Below are positions 1-9,645 of a stretch of 64,000 nucleotides of DNA, one piece after another (position 1 is the stretch's first letter; the number at the start of each line of letters is the position of its first letter). This DNA comes from an uncultured Rhodopila sp. (GTDB lineage: Bacteria; Pseudomonadota; Alphaproteobacteria; Acetobacterales; Acetobacteraceae), in contig NZ_CAIWTY010000012.1 of NCBI RefSeq assembly GCF_903915725.1, forward strand, positions 1 through 64,000, written 5' to 3'. Position numbers and translations under genes: made by a program. Under the pieces are notes generated by a model. That model was not told the DNA's origin. It saw nothing but the letters and a program-made list of their open reading frames with translations, and searched no databases.

Positions 1-133
1 GCTGGCCGATCTGGCGACGCTGGCGCGCAATACGATCGTCACCGCGATCAACCCGCTCTATCCGCTGACCGTGGTGACGCGGCCGACGCCGGTGCAGCAG
101 AAGGCGTTCGAACTGCTGGGCGTCGCGGTGTAG
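1..133 (+). CDS. C-terminal end of a CDS truncated by the window edge; possibly a transposase C-terminus
   Basis: Open frame from base 2 reads ...LADLATLARNTIVTAINPLYPLTVVTRPTPVQQKAFELLGVAV-stop; resembles transposase C-termini as recalled. Confidence 0.35.
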   Translation, partial: LADLATLARNTIVTAINPLYPLTVVTRPTPVQQKAFELLGVAV

Positions 134-230
134 CCAGTAGCGGGCTGCTGGAACGGCATTTTATATAATGCCGTCAATGGTCTATGTAAAACTGAAGTAG
201 GAAGTTCGGACTAGACGGGAGCGGTCGATG

Positions 231-659
231 TCAAGCATCGGACAGCAATTGGTCCAATGTCACCGGGCACACCTCCGACACCGGCAATGGCGGTTGGCCG
301 TCCATCTTCTCCGGCAGGGCGCGCAGCGCCTTGGCGTAGATGTCCGCCACGTCGATCTTCCGCCGCATGGACGGCGCATAGGCGTCCGCGGCGTTGATGC
401 GGGCGACCTGGGCCTCGGATCGCCAGTGCTGCACATCGCGGGACAGCGGCCACGCCTCCGCCTTCAGGTCGTGCAGCAATGCCTGAAGCAAGTGCGCCCG
501 GCAGGCCCGCAAGGTGTTGCGCCCCACGTCCTCCACCTCCTCGACGATATTTTGCCAATCGATCTGATCATTGACGTTCTCGCCCGACGCGATCCGGCGC
601 AGCAACTCAGACTGCTGCTCCGACCAGAGCAGGATATCGGTGTCATAGAGATCGCTCAT
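231..659 (-). CDS. DUF29 family protein
   Basis: 142 aa ORF, MSDLYDTDILLWSEQQSELLRRI...DWQNIVEEVEDVGR, characteristic of DUF29. Confidence 0.85.
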   Translation of the reverse strand: MSDLYDTDILLWSEQQSELLRRIASGENVNDQIDWQNIVEEVEDVGRNTLRACRAHLLQALLHDLKAEAWPLSRDVQHWRSEAQVARINAADAYAPSMRRKIDVADIYAKALRALPEKMDGQPPLPVSEVCPVTLDQLLSDA

Positions 660-887
660 GCGGTCGGCTCTCCCCGTCGTTCAGCGCCAGGCGGCCTTCG
701 TCGGTCTGCGGCATACCCAGACTAATACAATCGGCGATATTGGGCCAATCAAGCCCGGTCTCGGTAACCAACGCCCGGGCGCCGGCGCAGAAATTGGGAC
801 TGTTTGACCAACGGCCGCAAAGCTTGACCCCATCTCCGCGGCGCCTCCACAGTCGCAGTCATATGGCCGGAAGGCCAGCGACTGACA

Positions 888-1175
888 TCATGCCACGGCG
901 ACCGGCGCGGGCGCCTCAAAACGCACCAGCACGACCAGTGGGTTCTGATAGTCGCCAAGGTCGTAGGGCGGGATCACGCCATCCTCGATCGAGCGTGGCA
1001 AGGTCGCTCCGGCCTCGACCGCGGACGTTAACGCATCCCGAGCTTGCGACGCGATCTGCTCCGGACCGTCTGCTGCCGACGTGACGCCCGGGAGGTTCGG
1101 AAAGCTGATCCACCAGGCGCCATCTCCGGATGATTCGGCTATCGCGATATAGTTTCTCACGCTGGTTTCTTTCAC
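888..1175 (-). CDS. HicB-like antitoxin family protein
   Basis: YIAIAESSGDGAWWISFPNLPGVTSAADGPEQIASQARDAL pattern typical of HicB; no adjacent HicA seen. Confidence 0.75.
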   Translation of the reverse strand: MKETSVRNYIAIAESSGDGAWWISFPNLPGVTSAADGPEQIASQARDALTSAVEAGATLPRSIEDGVIPPYDLGDYQNPLVVLVRFEAPAPVAVA

Positions 1176-1203
1176 CGTTGCGGCGGATCCCCCTATCCGG
1201 TTT

Positions 1204-1968
1204 TCAAACCTCCGGCGGCTCCCCCGCTATCGGCACCTTCGCGAACCCCATAATCAGCTCCGTCACCTCGGCGATCGCCCGTTCCGCCGCCTCGCCGTCC
1301 GGCCCCTTGGCAACCAGGGCCACGCCGCTGCCGCCGGCGCGGTAGAACGGGTAGCTGCCGAGATCCAAGTCCGGATACCGTGCCTGCACCGCGGCCAGAC
1401 CCTCGGCAATCACACCCTCGGGCAAGCCGATGACGTGCACCGCACGGGATTCGATTTTTGCACCACCCGCCAGCGACGGTGCCAGCCACTCGAACATCGA
1501 CTGCATGATCCTCGGCACGCCGGCCAGCACGTAGACGTTCTCCAACTGAAAACCCGGCGCCACGCTGATGGCGTTCTCGATCAGCGACGCCCCGCGCGGC
1601 ATCGTCGCCATGCGTTGCCTTGCCGCATTGAACTCGCCCGCCTTGTAGGCCGCTTCCATGCGCGGCCAGGCGACCGGGTGGTGCTCCCACGGCACGCCGA
1701 ACGCCGCGGCGACGCACTCGCTGGTGATGTCGTCGTGAGTCGGGCCGATGCCGCCGGTGGTGAAGACGTAGTCGAACTTCCGGCGGACTTCGTTGACCGT
1801 CCCGATGATCGTCTCGGCAACGTCCGGGATGATCCGCACCTCTCGCAGCGGAATCCCCAGGTTCCCCAGACCCGTCGCCAGGAACTGGATGTTGGCATCG
1901 CGGGTGCGGCCGGACAGCACCTCGTTGCCGATGACCAACAGGCAGGCGGTCGGGTTTTTCCCGGTCAT
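1204..1968 (-). CDS. CinA-like competence/damage-inducible protein, molybdopterin-binding domain
   Basis: ACLLVIGNEVLSGRTRDANIQFLA ... VFTTGGIGPTHDDIT motifs. Confidence 0.9.
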   Translation of the reverse strand: MTGKNPTACLLVIGNEVLSGRTRDANIQFLATGLGNLGIPLREVRIIPDVAETIIGTVNEVRRKFDYVFTTGGIGPTHDDITSECVAAAFGVPWEHHPVAWPRMEAAYKAGEFNAARQRMATMPRGASLIENAISVAPGFQLENVYVLAGVPRIMQSMFEWLAPSLAGGAKIESRAVHVIGLPEGVIAEGLAAVQARYPDLDLGSYPFYRAGGSGVALVAKGPDGEAAERAIAEVTELIMGFAKVPIAGEPPEV

Positions 1969-1979
1969 GGATGTTTTCC

Positions 1980-3140
1980 CTACAGGAAGTCTCGCAACAG
2001 CGGAATCAGCGGCTTGTCGGCCGGCGGCATTTCGTACTCGGACAGCTTCGTCGCGCGCACCCAGGCCAAAGTCTGGTTCTCCCGCGGCGTCGGGTTGCCC
2101 TTCCAGCGGCGGCAGATGAACAGTGGCATCAGCAGATGAAAACCCTCGTACTCATGCGAGGCGAAGGCGAACGGCGCCAGGCAGGTCGCCGCCACGTCAA
2201 TGCCGATCTCCTCTTTCAGCTCGCGGATCAGGGCGGCTTCGGGGGTTTCGCCGGGGTTCAGCTTGCCGCCGGGGAATTCCCACAGCCCGGCCATCTTCTT
2301 GCCCTCCGGACGGCGGGCCAACAGCACGCGGCCGTCGAGGTCTACCAGGGCGCAGGCCACGACCAGCAGCAGCGGTTTCGCACCGGCCGGATGAGTCTCC
2401 GGATCGACTGCAGGCGCCTCAGGGCGGCCGAAGATGTCGTCGCGGGTGGCTTCGAACACCGTGACCATGTGTTCCGTGTCGGTGGTCAGCGAGGTCCGCA
2501 TGCCGATGCCGGCCTGGTGAAAGCCGACCCGGCGCAGCACGGCGCGGGACGCTTCGTTGCCGTCGGCCACCTCGGCGACGATCAGGTCCACGTTCAGGTT
2601 CGCGAACGCCCAGCTTGTCAGGCGCCTCGCCGCTTCGGTGGCGACGCCGTGCCGCCAGAAGGCGCGGCCGACCCAGTAGCCGAGGCGGGCGGTGCGGCCG
2701 GTACGGTCCATGCGCAGGCCGACAACCCCCACCAGCATTTCGTTCGGGCCGTCCTGGCCGGTGATGGCGAGGTGATAGGCGGACCCGTCGGCGAGCTGCT
2801 CCAGGGTCGAGGCAATCCAGTCGTCGGCCAGCGACCGGGGATACGGATAGGGTATTTCCTGGAGCGTGCGGGTCACCTCCCAGTCGTTCACCAGGCGGTG
2901 CAGCGACTCGGCGTCGTCCGGGTGCAGCGGGCGCAGGATCAGGCGCTCGGTCTTCAACGGTTCGAACCCGCCGGCGGCTGCCGGCGGCTGCGCGGATTTG
3001 GCTTTGCGCGGGGATTTGCGGGGACGCTTGGGAGGGGCGGTCACAGGAATCGGATCAACCTTATTGGCTTGGCGTTGCCGCAAACTGGCGCAGGGGGCGG
3101 GGCGGGCGCAAGGGTGGACGGCATGACAAGGACGGGTCAC
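1980..3140 (-). CDS. Bifunctional GNAT N-acetyltransferase / NUDIX (MutT-like) hydrolase fusion
   Basis: N-terminal TERLILRPLHPDDAESL GNAT region; C-terminal GLWEFPGGKLNPGETPEAALIRELKEEIGI NUDIX box. Confidence 0.9.
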   Translation of the reverse strand: MTRPCHAVHPCARPAPCASLRQRQANKVDPIPVTAPPKRPRKSPRKAKSAQPPAAAGGFEPLKTERLILRPLHPDDAESLHRLVNDWEVTRTLQEIPYPYPRSLADDWIASTLEQLADGSAYHLAITGQDGPNEMLVGVVGLRMDRTGRTARLGYWVGRAFWRHGVATEAARRLTSWAFANLNVDLIVAEVADGNEASRAVLRRVGFHQAGIGMRTSLTTDTEHMVTVFEATRDDIFGRPEAPAVDPETHPAGAKPLLLVVACALVDLDGRVLLARRPEGKKMAGLWEFPGGKLNPGETPEAALIRELKEEIGIDVAATCLAPFAFASHEYEGFHLLMPLFICRRWKGNPTPRENQTLAWVRATKLSEYEMPPADKPLIPLLRDFL

Positions 3141-3172
3141 GCTCAGGGTGCGTTCGTTGGAGGAGACTCACG

Positions 3173-3997
3173 ATGCAGCTTGGTATCCACCTGCCGCATA
3201 TCGGCCGCAAGGCCGGACCGGACTCGATCCGCCGCGCCGCCGTGCTGGCGGAGGAGGCGGGGTTCGCCGATGTCTGGGTCAGCGAGCACATCATCGTCCC
3301 GAAGGACGCCGCCTATCCGCCGACGCCGAATTTCTGGGACCCGGTGCTGACGCTGACCTGGGCGGCGGCGGCCACCAGCCGGGTGCGCCTGGGGACGTCC
3401 GTGCTGGTGCTGCCGCTGCGCCACCCGCTGCCGCTGGCGAAGGAACTGGCGACCTTGCAGAACCTGTCCGCGGGGCGGCTGATCCTGGGGGCGGGCGTGG
3501 GTTGGCTGGAGGCGGAGTTCGACGCGCTCGGGGTGCCGTTCCGGGAACGCGGGCGGCGGATGGATGAGGGCATCGCGATGATGCGGGCGGTGTGGTCGGA
3601 CGACCCGGTGTCGTTCGCGGCGAAATGGATTCCAGCGACGATCGACCGCATGGTCGCCCAACCGCAACCCGTCCACCCCATCCCGATCTGGATCGGAGGT
3701 TCGTCGGATGCGGCGATCCGGCGCGCGCTGAGGCAGGACGGCTGGCACGGCAGCCGCATCGCCCCGGATCAGGCGGCCGCCGTGGTCAAGCGGTTGCGCG
3801 CCGATCGGCCAGGGGAGGATTTTACGGTTTCGGTTCGCATGGTGGTCAACGCGGACATGGTGGGCGGGGTGCGCGACACGCTGGCGGCCTATCGTGACGC
3901 GGGTGTTCAACATGTGCTGGCCGCGCCGGATGATCGCGATATCGAGGCGTATTTGAGCACGGCGGAGACGTTTCGGCGGGCCGGGGACGGGATTTGA
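3173..3997 (+). CDS. LLM-class (luciferase-like) flavin/F420-dependent oxidoreductase
   Basis: MQLGIHLPHIGRKAGPDSIRRAAVLAEEAGFADVWVSEH...RLGTSVLVLPLRHPLPLAKELATLQNLSAGRLILGAGVGW. Confidence 0.9.
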   Translation: MQLGIHLPHIGRKAGPDSIRRAAVLAEEAGFADVWVSEHIIVPKDAAYPPTPNFWDPVLTLTWAAAATSRVRLGTSVLVLPLRHPLPLAKELATLQNLSAGRLILGAGVGWLEAEFDALGVPFRERGRRMDEGIAMMRAVWSDDPVSFAAKWIPATIDRMVAQPQPVHPIPIWIGGSSDAAIRRALRQDGWHGSRIAPDQAAAVVKRLRADRPGEDFTVSVRMVVNADMVGGVRDTLAAYRDAGVQHVLAAPDDRDIEAYLSTAETFRRAGDGI

Positions 3998-4100
3998 GGG
4001 TCCGTGGAATGCGCGCCAGGGCGCGCACAGGACCGGCCATTCCCGTCATGCTGATGCAGGTCGGTATTCAAGCTGTTGCCGGAACCCACATCGTCAGGCG

Positions 4101-4128
4101 TGGATGGTCCGCCTGCGCGGACCATGAC
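4101..4128. repeat. REP-like palindrome
   Basis: tggatGGTCCGCctgcGCGGACCatgac. Confidence 0.65.
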
Positions 4129-4228
4129 GCTTAAGGACACGCGCGAAGCTGTGATGTGACACATCGTGTCGCCATGATTTCTGGTCTGGATGCCTCCCCC
4201 ACATAGGTTCCTGAGAGGAGCCTCGCGC

Positions 4229-5398
4229 ATGGACCTGATCCGCCAATCCGCGGCGCGCGACCTGCGTGTGGATTTCTTCCGCGGCCTGGCGCTGTGGTGG
4301 ATCTACACCGACCACATCCCCGGCGACGTATTGGCGGATGTCAGCCTCCGCAACTTCGCCATGTGCGACGCGACCGAGGTGTTCGTGCTGCTCGCCGGCT
4401 ATGGCGCCGGGCTGTCATACGGCATGGGCCTCGGCCGGAACGGATACATCTCCACCGCCGCCGACGTGCTGAAGCGGGCGTGGACGCTGTATATCGCCCA
4501 CATCTTCCTGTTCATGCTGTTCACGGCCCAGGTCACCTATTCGGCGACGCTGCTGAACCGTATCAACTACCTGGAGGAATCGCGGCTCGATATCCTCGGC
4601 GACGATCCCTATCGGAGCATCCTGGAGGCGCTGCTGCTGCGATTCCAGCCGAGCCTGCTCAATATCCTGCCGCTATACGTCGCCCTGATGGTGTTCCTCG
4701 CGGCGACAATCTGGCTGCTGCGATGGCCGCGGGTTTTGTTCGGCCTGTCGTTCTGCCTGTATCTGCTGGTGCGTGTCACCAGCTTCAACCTGGCGGCATG
4801 GAGCGAGGACGGTTGGTTCTTCGATCCGTTCGCCTGGCAGTTCCTGTTCATCATCGGCGTCCTGCTCGCCTGCGCGCCGCCGCGCATGCCGTCTCGCCTG
4901 AGGCCGCTGGACGGGCTCGCCGTCATCGTGGTGCTTGCCGGCATGGCGGTGACCCTGGTCGTCGAGCCGAACCCGCATCTGCTGGAATGGGTCACCGCGT
5001 CGCCGTTGCGGGCGTTGGTGATCGAGGACAAAACCGGCCTGTATCCGTTCCGCCTGGTGTCGATCCTGGCGCTGACCTGGCTGTCCGTCCGCTTCATCCG
5101 CTTCGATCAGCCATGGCTGCGATCCCGCTGGGCCGCGCCGCTGGTGCTGCTCGGGCAGAATTCGCTGCCGGTGTTCTGCGGCGGCATCGTGCTGGGCTTC
5201 TTCGCCCGCATCGGGCTGGAATATAACGACCGCGCGTTGATGCAAATCGGCATCAATCTGTTCGGCGCCGCCGGCATGGTCGGCCTCGGCGCCCTGGCGG
5301 CATGGTACCGGACGAAGGGAAAACCCAAGGGGCCGCGCAGCGCACCTGCCACGTCATCCGCGCTCTTGCCCGCGAATGCCCGGGCTGATACCGGTTGA
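4229..5398 (+). CDS. OpgC-domain integral membrane protein (acyltransferase-3-like)
   Basis: DLRVDFFRGLALWWIYTDHIPG...FVLLAGYGAGLSYG; hydrophobic TM segments; ATG at 4229 preceded by GAGAGGAG. Confidence 0.9.
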   Translation: MDLIRQSAARDLRVDFFRGLALWWIYTDHIPGDVLADVSLRNFAMCDATEVFVLLAGYGAGLSYGMGLGRNGYISTAADVLKRAWTLYIAHIFLFMLFTAQVTYSATLLNRINYLEESRLDILGDDPYRSILEALLLRFQPSLLNILPLYVALMVFLAATIWLLRWPRVLFGLSFCLYLLVRVTSFNLAAWSEDGWFFDPFAWQFLFIIGVLLACAPPRMPSRLRPLDGLAVIVVLAGMAVTLVVEPNPHLLEWVTASPLRALVIEDKTGLYPFRLVSILALTWLSVRFIRFDQPWLRSRWAAPLVLLGQNSLPVFCGGIVLGFFARIGLEYNDRALMQIGINLFGAAGMVGLGALAAWYRTKGKPKGPRSAPATSSALLPANARADTG

Positions 5399-5402
5399 GC
5401 CT

Positions 5403-6182
5403 ATGAAATGGCTCCCGTTATCCTTTGTTTTCCTGGCTCTGGCCTGTTGGGCGACGAACCCTGCGCATGCGGCGGATGACGATTTGCCGCCGTGCGACAT
5501 GCCGGCGGAGCTCACCACGCCCGTAGCGCCGTTGACCCGGGTGGCGGATGCTTTGTCGGGGCCGGGCAAGGTGGATATCCTGGCCATCGGCTCCGGCTCG
5601 ACCGTCGGAGATACCGGCGGATCGACCGGACCCGCCTTCACATACCGGACGCCGGAGGCTTCGTTTCCGTTCCGCATGCTGGATGTGCTGCGGCAACTCC
5701 GGCCGCACGCGCAGTTCAACCTCACGGTCAAGGGCGGCCGCAACATGACCGCGGACGCGATGTATTCCACATTGCTGCAGGAACTGGCTAGTCATCACTA
5801 CGACCTCGTGCTGTGGCAGACAGGCACGGTTGAGGCGGTGCGCGGACTGCGGCCGCAGACGCTGCGTGAGGTGCTGGAGCAAGGCGTGGACGCCGCGGTG
5901 AAAGCCGATGCCGACGTGGTGCTGATCGATCCCCAGTTCAGCCGCTTCCTGCGCGCCAACACCGACATGAACCCGTATGAGATGGTGCTGGAACAGATCG
6001 CCGGCATGCCGGATGTGGGCCTGTTCCGCCGTTTCGACCTGACGCAGGCCTGGGTCTCCAGCGGCCAGATCGATCTGGAACGCGTCGGGCTGGACAAGCG
6101 CGACAAGACGATCGCGCTGCTGAACACCTGCCTCGGCCACGCGCTCGCCCGCTATGTGCTGGCTGGCGCCGAGGTGCGCTGA
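5403..6182 (+). CDS. Exported SGNH/GDSL-type hydrolase-like protein
   Basis: Signal peptide MKWLPLSFVFLALACWATNPAHA; ILAIGSGSTVG block, starts 5 nt after opgC-like stop. Confidence 0.75.
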   Translation: MKWLPLSFVFLALACWATNPAHAADDDLPPCDMPAELTTPVAPLTRVADALSGPGKVDILAIGSGSTVGDTGGSTGPAFTYRTPEASFPFRMLDVLRQLRPHAQFNLTVKGGRNMTADAMYSTLLQELASHHYDLVLWQTGTVEAVRGLRPQTLREVLEQGVDAAVKADADVVLIDPQFSRFLRANTDMNPYEMVLEQIAGMPDVGLFRRFDLTQAWVSSGQIDLERVGLDKRDKTIALLNTCLGHALARYVLAGAEVR

Positions 6183-6259
6183 CCCCCCATCCGGCCGGCC
6201 GAGGTCTGGCCTTTCCGGCGAATCCGCCCTTATCCTTCCGGCACGGCAAAACGGGGGGA

Positions 6260-7456
6260 ATGATGGACTACGACAACGCCTTCGCCGGACTGAAAGTGAT
6301 CGACCTCAGCGGCGGGGTGGCCGGTCCGTCCTGCGCCATGATGCTGGCCCAGCACGGTGCCGACGTGATCAAGGTGGAGACCCCGCATGGCGGCGACTGG
6401 TCCCGCATCCTCGGCCGCACCTACCAGGACCACTCGGCGTTTTCGCTGTATGGCACGCTGGGCAAGCGCAGCCTCGCGCTGGATCTGAAGACGCACGAAG
6501 GCAAGGACATCCTGTGGCGGCTGGTGCGCGACGCCGACGTGTTCATCGAGGGTTTTCGTCCCGGGACCATCGGGAAATACGGCTTCGGCTACGACGCGGT
6601 CAGCGCGGAGAACCCCGGCATCATCTATTACTCCATCTCCGGCTTCGGGCAGACCGGTCCGCTGGCGGCTCGCCCGGCAATGGACCCGGTGCTGCAGGCA
6701 TTCATCGGCATCGTCACCGAGAACAAGGGCGAGCACGACCAGCATCCCCACCGCATCGCGATTTCGCTGATCGACATGTTTTCCGGCCTGCTCGGCTTCC
6801 AGGCCATTGCCACGTCGCTGTACGTGCGGCGCGAGCAGGAAGTGAAGCAGGGGCGGTTCATCGAACTCAGCCTGATGCAGGGCGGCGCGCTGCTGTCGGT
6901 GATCCGGCTGATCGCGCATCATCTGGAGCGTGGCACGGCGCAGCGCACCAGCATGCCGAACGGGGTGTTCAACACCGCGGACGGGCAGATCAACGTGACG
7001 ATGGTGCGGCCGAGGGACTGGCACCCGTTCTGCGAGGCACTCGAACAGACCGAACTGCTGCACGATCCGCGCTTCGCCACGCACCACGCCCGCGCCGCGC
7101 ATCTGGACGAACTGTATGCCGTGTTGCGGCCGAAATTCGCGGTGCGGACGACGGCGTGGCTGTCGGAGCGGCTGACCGCCAGGGGGATCATGAACGGCCG
7201 GGTCAATAGCTATGAGGAGTTCCTGCGGGAGGAACAGGTGGCCGCCACCGGCATCATGTCGTGGCTGGCGCAGCCCGGCGTGCGGGAGCTGGTGCCGATG
7301 CCGAACCTCCCCGGCCTGCCGAAGTTCGTGGGCGGCACGAAGCGGGCGCATGCTCCGGTGCTGGGCGAGCATACCCGGGAGGTGCTGGCCGAGCACGGGT
7401 ATTCGCCGTCCGAGGTCGATGGGCTGTTCGAGCGGAAGGTCGTCGGGGGGCTTTGA
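6260..7456 (+). CDS. CaiB/BaiF family III CoA-transferase
   Basis: LKVIDLSGGVAGPSCAMMLAQHGADVIKVETPHGGDWSR ... GKRSLALDLKTHEGKDIL. Confidence 0.95.
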   Translation: MMDYDNAFAGLKVIDLSGGVAGPSCAMMLAQHGADVIKVETPHGGDWSRILGRTYQDHSAFSLYGTLGKRSLALDLKTHEGKDILWRLVRDADVFIEGFRPGTIGKYGFGYDAVSAENPGIIYYSISGFGQTGPLAARPAMDPVLQAFIGIVTENKGEHDQHPHRIAISLIDMFSGLLGFQAIATSLYVRREQEVKQGRFIELSLMQGGALLSVIRLIAHHLERGTAQRTSMPNGVFNTADGQINVTMVRPRDWHPFCEALEQTELLHDPRFATHHARAAHLDELYAVLRPKFAVRTTAWLSERLTARGIMNGRVNSYEEFLREEQVAATGIMSWLAQPGVRELVPMPNLPGLPKFVGGTKRAHAPVLGEHTREVLAEHGYSPSEVDGLFERKVVGGL

Positions 7457-7525
7457 TCCCTGCCGAGACAGTACGAGGCCGTCGAAGTTCTGGCTGGCTT
7501 TCACCGGCTGTGGTATTCACCCGTT

Positions 7526-8077
7526 ATGGACACTGTGTTGACTGACACATGGACGACCGAGCGCTTCCTCGCCTGGGAAGACAAGCAGGAAGGCAAGCAT
7601 GAATTCGACGGGCGCAAGGTCGTCCCGATGACCGGCGGCAGCATCGCCCATCAACGGATTGTCTTCAATCTCTGTCTGTCGCTGATGGGTCTATTGGGCG
7701 ACCGTCCTTTCATTGCAATCCACGAAATGCGTATCCGGACTGGCGCCAGTGTCCGCTACCCGGACGTTGTGGTCTGCGGCACACCGCAACATCAGACGGT
7801 CCGGACCCTGACCGATGCTGTGGTGCTTTTCGAGGTGCTGTCCGACGACACTGCCACGACCGACCGGGTGGACAAACTGCTCGACTATGCTGCTCTGCCG
7901 TCGCTGCGTTGCTATGTGCTTCTGGAACAGACCGCGATTGCCGCGACGGTGTTCCGCCGCAAGCCGGGCGGGGAGTGGATCGCCAGCGCCCATACCGGCG
8001 GCACGATCTCCCTGCCGGGCGTGGACGTCAGCCTGTCCCTGGCCGACCTCTATCTGGGCCTGACATTCGAGGCTTAG
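7526..8077 (+). CDS. Uma2 family (DUF820) restriction-endonuclease-like protein
   Basis: TERFLAWEDKQEGKHEFDGRKVVPMTGGSIAHQRI...RYPDVVVC. Confidence 0.9.
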   Translation: MDTVLTDTWTTERFLAWEDKQEGKHEFDGRKVVPMTGGSIAHQRIVFNLCLSLMGLLGDRPFIAIHEMRIRTGASVRYPDVVVCGTPQHQTVRTLTDAVVLFEVLSDDTATTDRVDKLLDYAALPSLRCYVLLEQTAIAATVFRRKPGGEWIASAHTGGTISLPGVDVSLSLADLYLGLTFEA

Positions 8078-8140
8078 GCTGCGTGACCCGGGCGGCCAGT
8101 CGGTGATAAGACGCGGTCATCCGAGGGAAAAGGACCGCCA

Positions 8141-9466
8141 ATGCCCGCCAATTACGACCTGCTGATCCGCAACGGCACCTGCGTGCTGCCCTGGGGTTCG
8201 GAGGCGACCGATGTCGGCGTCCGGCACGGGCAGATCGCCGCGCTGGGCGTGGCCTCGGACGCCACCGCGGACACGGTCGTTGACGCCACCGGCCTGCATG
8301 TCCTGCCCGGGCTCATCGACCCGCACGTGCATCTGCGCGATCCGGGCGACGCGGCGATCGAGAGCATCCCCACCGGGACGCGCGGCGCCGTGCTCGGCGG
8401 GATCACCGCGGTGTTCGACATGCCGAACACCAGTCCCCCCATCATCGATGCCGAAACCCTGGCCTGGAAGCAGTCCTATATCGAGCAGGCCGCCTGGTGC
8501 GACATGGGGATCTATTTCGGCGCCACGAAGACCAATATCCCGTCCCTGGCGGCGCTGGAACTCGGCCGCGGCGTCTGCGCGATCAAGGTGTTCGCGGGCA
8601 GTTCCACCGGCACCCTGATGGTGGAGGATGACGAACACATCGAACAGGTCATGCGCTCCGGCCACCGCCGCATCGCCTACCATAGCGAGGACGAGTATCG
8701 GCTGCAGGAGCGCAAGCCGATGTTCAAATCGGGCGATCCGTACCGCAACCACATGGTCTGGCGGGACGAGGAATGCGCGTTCCTCGGCACGCGGCGGCTG
8801 ATGGCGCTGGCGCGCAAGACCGGGCGGCAGGCGCATATCCTGCACGTCTCGACCTGGCAGGAACTGGAATACCTGCGGGATTTCCGCGACGTCTCGACCT
8901 GCGAGGTGCTGCTGAACCACCTCACCCAGGTTGCCCCCGATTGCTACGACCGCCTTGAGGGCTTCGGCGTGATGAACCCGCCGATACGCGGGGAGGAGCA
9001 TCGCGCCCTGGCCTGGAAGGCGATCAACGACGGCACGGTGGATACGGTCGGTTCCGATCATGCACCGCACTCGCGGGAGAAGAAGAAGCTGCCGTGGCCG
9101 CAATGCCCCTCCGGGCTGCCCGGCGTACAGACGCTGGCGCCGATCATGCTGGACCATGTGAATGCCGGGCGGCTGTCGCTGGGGCGGCTGGTCGATCTCA
9201 TGAGCGCCGGGCCGGCCCGGGTGTATGGCATCGCCGGCAAGGGGCGGCTGGCGGCGGGTTACGATGCGGATTTCACGCTGGTGGACATGAAGCGCCGGCG
9301 GCGGATCGAGGAGTCCTGGCTGGCCACGCCCTGCGGCTGGAGCCCGTTTACCGGAATGGAGGTGACGGGTTGGCCGGTGGCGACGATCATCCGCGGGAAC
9401 GCCGTGATGCGCGAGGATGAGGTGCTGGGGCAGCCGGTGGGCAGGCTGGTGAATTTCACGGCGTGA
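8141..9466 (+). CDS. Dihydroorotase / dihydropyrimidinase-like amidohydrolase
   Basis: GLIDPHVHLRDPGD, VGSDHAPHSREKK amidohydrolase motifs. Confidence 0.9.
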   Translation: MPANYDLLIRNGTCVLPWGSEATDVGVRHGQIAALGVASDATADTVVDATGLHVLPGLIDPHVHLRDPGDAAIESIPTGTRGAVLGGITAVFDMPNTSPPIIDAETLAWKQSYIEQAAWCDMGIYFGATKTNIPSLAALELGRGVCAIKVFAGSSTGTLMVEDDEHIEQVMRSGHRRIAYHSEDEYRLQERKPMFKSGDPYRNHMVWRDEECAFLGTRRLMALARKTGRQAHILHVSTWQELEYLRDFRDVSTCEVLLNHLTQVAPDCYDRLEGFGVMNPPIRGEEHRALAWKAINDGTVDTVGSDHAPHSREKKKLPWPQCPSGLPGVQTLAPIMLDHVNAGRLSLGRLVDLMSAGPARVYGIAGKGRLAAGYDADFTLVDMKRRRRIEESWLATPCGWSPFTGMEVTGWPVATIIRGNAVMREDEVLGQPVGRLVNFTA

Positions 9467-9526
9467 GAGCGGCGAGGTCGGGATAGAGCATCCTTGCCAT
9501 CCGGGCCGGCGGTCGTTGCTTTTGTG

Positions 9527-9613
9527 TCATGGCCGGGCTTGACCCGGCCATCCACGACTTGCGATGGTTGCTGAGGCGAAGTCGTGGATGGTCGGCACAA
9601 GGCCGGCCATGAC
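9527..9613. repeat. REP/REPIN-like palindromic doublet
   Basis: gtcatggccgggcttgacccggccatccacgac ... gtcgtggatggtcggcacaaggccggccatgac: two hairpins in inverted orientation. Confidence 0.75.
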
Positions 9614-9645
9614 ACAACCGCCCGGAACCAAAGCAGGGGATATCC

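Noticed and set aside
1435-3350. Long + strand ORFs opposite CinA-like and GNAT-NUDIX genes
   Set aside because: No domain; opposite strand genes have clear family motifs.
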